From Pseudomonadota bacterium (GTDB lineage: Bacteria > Pseudomonadota > Alphaproteobacteria > Rhizobiales > Aestuariivirgaceae), in contig JAEKFU010000703.1 in NCBI GenBank assembly GCA_016522385.1, forward strand, positions 1-8,659: a stretch of 8,659 nucleotides of DNA, in the 5' to 3' direction. The translations under genes and the position numbers were made by a program. This document shows positions 6,244 to 8,659 of this stretch, piece after piece (the stretch's first letter is position 1; each line of letters begins with the position of its first letter). Under the pieces are notes generated by a model. That model was not told the DNA's origin, did not search any database, and saw only the letters and a program-made list of their open reading frames with translations.

Positions 6244-6292
6244 GTCAGTTCTGTTTGGGTTAATGGTTAGCACATTGTAAGAATCATAAGTA

Positions 6293-8659
6293 ATGAAAAG
6301 TACGGGTGTAGGCGTTGGGGAGCTGGAGTTTCCAGCCATCAATCATGATGGCACGGTCACCATTGCCGATTCGAGCTTATTGCTCTCTGCAGATTACTCC
6401 CGCGACGGCGACGATTTGATCCTGACCGGCCAGGACGGCCAGCAACTGCAGGTCGTTGAATATTTCTCGCAAGCCTCGCCACCACCGCTGATCTCCAATG
6501 ATGGTAAGATGCTGAGCGGCGAAACTGTCAGCCTATTGGCCGGGCCGCAAGCACCTGGCCAATATGCGCAAGCCACCGGGGGGCAATTCGGCAGACCGAT
6601 CGGACAGGTCGAGACGCTCACTGGTTCTGCCAGTGCACAACGCCCGGACGGAACACTTGTCCAGCTGGAGGTCGGTTCGCAGGTTTTCAAAGGTGATGTC
6701 GTGTCTGCAGGTGCCAACGCGACGCTCGGCATCACTTTCCTCGATAAGTCCGTGTTCACCCTCGAAGATAACGCAACGATGGTGCTCAACGAACTGGTCT
6801 ATAATCCGGCCAGCTCATCCAATGCCTTGCTGTTCAACCTGATTGGCGGAACGGCGGCTTTTGTGGCCGGGGCGGTTTCTACGTCCGGTGACATGAAAAT
6901 CGAAACGCCAGTTGCCGTGATGGCGATCCGCGGCACGACGCCGTATGCATCATGCACCGGCGGCTGCCTGTTTGGTGGTGAGGAAGGCGCCTATGATCTC
7001 TTGCACAAGGTGCTCGGAGGAGTGCTTGCCAGCTTCAACGATCCGTCGCTGGTTGTCACGCTCGACAGCGTTGATAGCAGGCCAGTTGTCTCAACCCCGG
7101 ACGCGGCCACACGAGCTGCGATGCAGCAGTCGTTCCAATCGCTACGCAGCACCATCGATATCCTGAACGAGCGCCTCGAAGAAGGTGAAAGCCTGATCCG
7201 CGATGCCGGCACTGGATCACCGAACTTTGCAAGTGAAGGTTTCATCGAGAGCATTGCCGGGTTTTTCTCAACGGCGTTTTCAAAACTGCTCGGCGTTGAG
7301 ACAATTGAGCGGGAATTGACGGAGGCCGGCGAGGACGTCGATCAGCCGTTGCCGGGCGATGTGCCACTCACCAGTACCACCGATGAGGACACGTCGGTTA
7401 CCATCGAAATCGACGATCTAAGCCTTGACCCGCAGGCCAGCATTCTTGGTGCCTTAATAACGTCTGGGCTCGGCGATGTTCAGGTGAGCGATGATGGCCA
7501 ATCGATTATTTATGATCCTGGTACTGCCTATAATAGCCTCTCGGAAGGTGAGACCGTATCGGTTCAGGTGTCGATTCTAATCGACTTGGGTAACGGAGCG
7601 ACCACGACCGAAGAGGTGACAATCACCGTCGTTGGCGTCAATGATCTGCCAAACGCCAGTCCCGACGAAGCGGCGACCAGCGAAGTTACCATCGTCAGCA
7701 TTGATGTTTTGGACAATGATGCTGATCCCGATACGAACGATGTCCTCACCGTGACGCAGGCTTCAATTTTGTCCGGCTTGGGAACCGTCTCGATTTCCGC
7801 AGACGCAAAATCCGTCGTTTATGACCCGGCGGGAGCCTATGACCGCCTGTCAACCGGCGAGACCGCGACGGTGGTCATCGCCTATGAGATTTCAGATGAC
7901 AAAGGTGGAACTGCCGACTCGACGGTGACGGTAATCGTCTCCGGCGTGAATGCAGCACCGACGATCGACAGCGCCGATGAAACTGGTTCGGTCGCGGATC
8001 TACCGGATGGCGAAGGCCAGATCGTGACGGCGAGCGGATTTATCGCCTTTAGCGATGCCGATCTGGGTGACAGCCACACGGTCGGCGTCACACCAACTGA
8101 TGACGGGTTTCGCGGTACTTTGCTGGCGGAAGTCACTGACCCGACCGCTGGCGACGGCGCCGGCGAAGTCACCTGGTTGTTCAGCATTGACAGCTCGGAT
8201 CTCGACGACCTGGGCCCCGATGACTCCCTGTCTCAGACTTACTCAATCACCATTGACGACGGCAACGGCGGCGTTGTTGAGCAAGATGTCACGATCACGA
8301 TCCTGGGCGCGAATGATAGGCCGGTTATCACTGGCGGTACAACGACGGGATCGGTCGACGAGTTGGCTGATGGCGCGGAGGGCGAAAATGCCCTGATATT
8401 GAGTGCCAGCGGTGTTTTGATCTTCGAAGATTTTGACGTTGCAGACGCACATGACATCAGTCTTAGCGAAGACGGGAGCAGTTTTCGCGGCACATTTACA
8501 TCGAACATTACCGATCCGTCGCAAGGTGACGGCAGCGGGCAGATTACCTGGAACTTTAGTGTAAACGACGGCGAACTGGATGATCTATCGCCCGGGCAGA
8601 CGTTAACGCAGAATTATACGATCACCGTGACCGATCCGAACGGGGCCAGCGACAGCCAA
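6293..8659 (+). CDS. Large secreted adhesin-like protein: FecR-like domain plus VCBS/cadherin-like repeats (5' part)
   Basis: The frame is open from ATG 6293 to the window end (789 codons, no stop), so the gene is truncated here. Residues 1-98 form a domain I cannot name (LLLSADYSRDGDDLILTGQDG). Residues 101-215 are a FecR-like domain of the kind found at the N-terminus of rhizobial VCBS proteins: GQVETLTGSASAQRPDGTLV, LEVGSQVFKGDVVSAGANAT, LVYNPASSSNALLFNLI, and ending VAVMAIRGTTP. Residues 218-355 are a linker with a CTGGC cysteine pair (C221, C225) and a helical, charged segment at about 270-305. From about 356 the protein is repeats rich in Asp, Gly, Thr and Val. There is no N-terminal signal peptide, which with this layout suggests type I secretion by a C-terminal signal lying beyond the window. 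The likely role is surface attachment or biofilm; this is inference. The ribosome-binding site is poor (only TAAG-like purines upstream) and the start is moderately sure. No transporter genes are in view. Confidence 0.8.
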   Translation, partial: MKSTGVGVGELEFPAINHDGTVTIADSSLLLSADYSRDGDDLILTGQDGQQLQVVEYFSQASPPPLISNDGKMLSGETVSLLAGPQAPGQYAQATGGQFGRPIGQVETLTGSASAQRPDGTLVQLEVGSQVFKGDVVSAGANATLGITFLDKSVFTLEDNATMVLNELVYNPASSSNALLFNLIGGTAAFVAGAVSTSGDMKIETPVAVMAIRGTTPYASCTGGCLFGGEEGAYDLLHKVLGGVLASFNDPSLVVTLDSVDSRPVVSTPDAATRAAMQQSFQSLRSTIDILNERLEEGESLIRDAGTGSPNFASEGFIESIAGFFSTAFSKLLGVETIERELTEAGEDVDQPLPGDVPLTSTTDEDTSVTIEIDDLSLDPQASILGALITSGLGDVQVSDDGQSIIYDPGTAYNSLSEGETVSVQVSILIDLGNGATTTEEVTITVVGVNDLPNASPDEAATSEVTIVSIDVLDNDADPDTNDVLTVTQASILSGLGTVSISADAKSVVYDPAGAYDRLSTGETATVVIAYEISDDKGGTADSTVTVIVSGVNAAPTIDSADETGSVADLPDGEGQIVTASGFIAFSDADLGDSHTVGVTPTDDGFRGTLLAEVTDPTAGDGAGEVTWLFSIDSSDLDDLGPDDSLSQTYSITIDDGNGGVVEQDVTITILGANDRPVITGGTTTGSVDELADGAEGENALILSASGVLIFEDFDVADAHDISLSEDGSSFRGTFTSNITDPSQGDGSGQITWNFSVNDGELDDLSPGQTLTQNYTITVTDPNGASDSQ
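6593..6937 (+). other. FecR-like domain coding segment of the adhesin
   Basis: This encodes residues 101-215. The pattern is a short beta-rich repeat unit that ends in MKIETPVAVMAIRGTTP, the segment I recognise as closing the FecR-type domain in large rhizobial surface proteins. Here it is not attached to a transmembrane anchor as in the FecR sigma-regulators, so iron signalling should not be inferred from the name. Confidence 0.6.
7358..8659 (+). repeat. Four tandem VCBS/cadherin-like protein repeats (array continues past the window)
   Basis: The repeats are about 98-121 residues each, delimited by a recurring strand-turn of the form VTITVxGVNDxP. Unit A is 7358-7651 (ends GVNDLP), unit B 7652-7960 (ends GVNAAP), unit C 7961-8323 (ends GANDRP), and unit D starts at 8324 and is cut by the window edge. 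A and B form one subtype sharing SGLGDVQVS/SGLGTVSIS and IIYDPGTAYNSLSEGET/VVYDPAGAYDRLSTGET. C and D form a second, longer subtype sharing GFRGTL/SFRGTF, a TDP..GDG.G block and TWLFSIDSSDLDDL/TWNFSVNDGELDDL. The Asp-rich loops suggest calcium-dependent folding outside the cell, as known for this class. Similarity is at protein level; the DNA copies have diverged. Confidence 0.75.

Larger units (their letters stand above)
5947..6292. other. Intergenic region upstream of the adhesin gene
   Basis: I see no convincing gene in these 346 bp. The only plus-strand open frame (about 60 codons from 5943) overlaps the end of the DUF3445 gene, has no ribosome-binding site and encodes nothing recognisable. 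Besides the weak hairpin near the 5' end there is an imperfect palindrome at 6019-6039 (GACCG...CGGTC around AAACGTTT). The last 110 bp are clearly more AT-rich than the flanking genes and hold the overlapping palindromes described separately, a TTGACG (6209-6214) followed after 15 nt by TACTAT (6230-6235) as a weak promoter candidate, and a short direct repeat GGTTA at 6258-6262 and 6265-6269. The adhesin promoter should lie here. Confidence 0.5.

Noticed and set aside
6257..6272. CtrA-like binding site (minus strand CTAACCATTAACC)
   Set aside because: Only a degenerate half-site; no second TTAA at 7-nt spacing, so the match is not better than expected by chance in AT-rich DNA.
6848..6874. 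LapG-type protease cleavage site in the adhesin (GGTAAFVAG, residues 185-193)
   Set aside because: The known site is TAAG-like and sits in a retention module; here the residue after TAA is Phe and the segment is inside the FecR-like domain.
7358..8659. CRISPR or DNA-level tandem repeat in the repetitive gene
   Set aside because: The repetition is at the protein level with period near 300-360 bp and diverged DNA; there are no short identical repeats with regular spacers.

Overview
The window looks like chromosomal DNA of an alphaproteobacterium, most likely of the Rhizobiales/Hyphomicrobiales. This rests on recognised proteins, not on a search: the tail of a complex I NDUFA9-type protein converging on uppP, then a GST - queG - atypical SDR run, a gene order I associate with rhizobia. 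A dispersed palindrome with a GGAGCATGTTC arm and a large secreted protein joining a FecR-like domain to VCBS/cadherin-like repeats fit the same group. GC content is moderately high throughout, dipping only just upstream of the last gene.

Layout. Positions 1-278 hold the 3' end of an NAD(P)-binding NDUFA9-like gene (+). It converges on uppP (287-1105, -; undecaprenyl-diphosphate phosphatase), with 8 bp between the stop codons. Between uppP and the next + gene lies a 251-bp divergent intergenic region carrying three hairpin-forming inverted repeats. Then come three close-packed + genes: a glutathione S-transferase family protein (1357-2043), queG (2057-3178; epoxyqueuosine reductase) and an SDR-fold protein related to YeeZ (3175-4050), the last overlapping queG by 4 nt. 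This run converges on a SAM-dependent methyltransferase-like gene (about 4058-4903, -), which is divergent from a DUF3445 gene (5029-5946, +; the family of the haem-PAS subunit of oxidative N-demethylase). A 346-bp non-coding stretch follows, with AT-rich, palindromic DNA at its 3' end. The last gene starts at 6293 and runs off the window, open for all 789 codons. It encodes an N-terminal domain, a FecR-like domain, a helical linker and the first four of probably many VCBS/cadherin-like repeats, and is probably a type I-secreted surface adhesin.

How the genes relate. uppP serves peptidoglycan and envelope polysaccharide synthesis by recycling the lipid carrier. queG makes the final step of queuosine tRNA modification. 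The GST and SDR probably share its transcript, but no functional link can be read from the sequence. The methyltransferase and DUF3445 genes share a 125-bp divergent control region. The adhesin is probably its own unit.

I see no CRISPR array, insertion sequence, rRNA, tRNA or phage gene. No clear undescribed system is visible. The parts most worth a second look are the partial adhesin with its odd cysteine-containing insert, the palindrome cluster at 1127-1278, and the divergent methyltransferase/DUF3445 control region.
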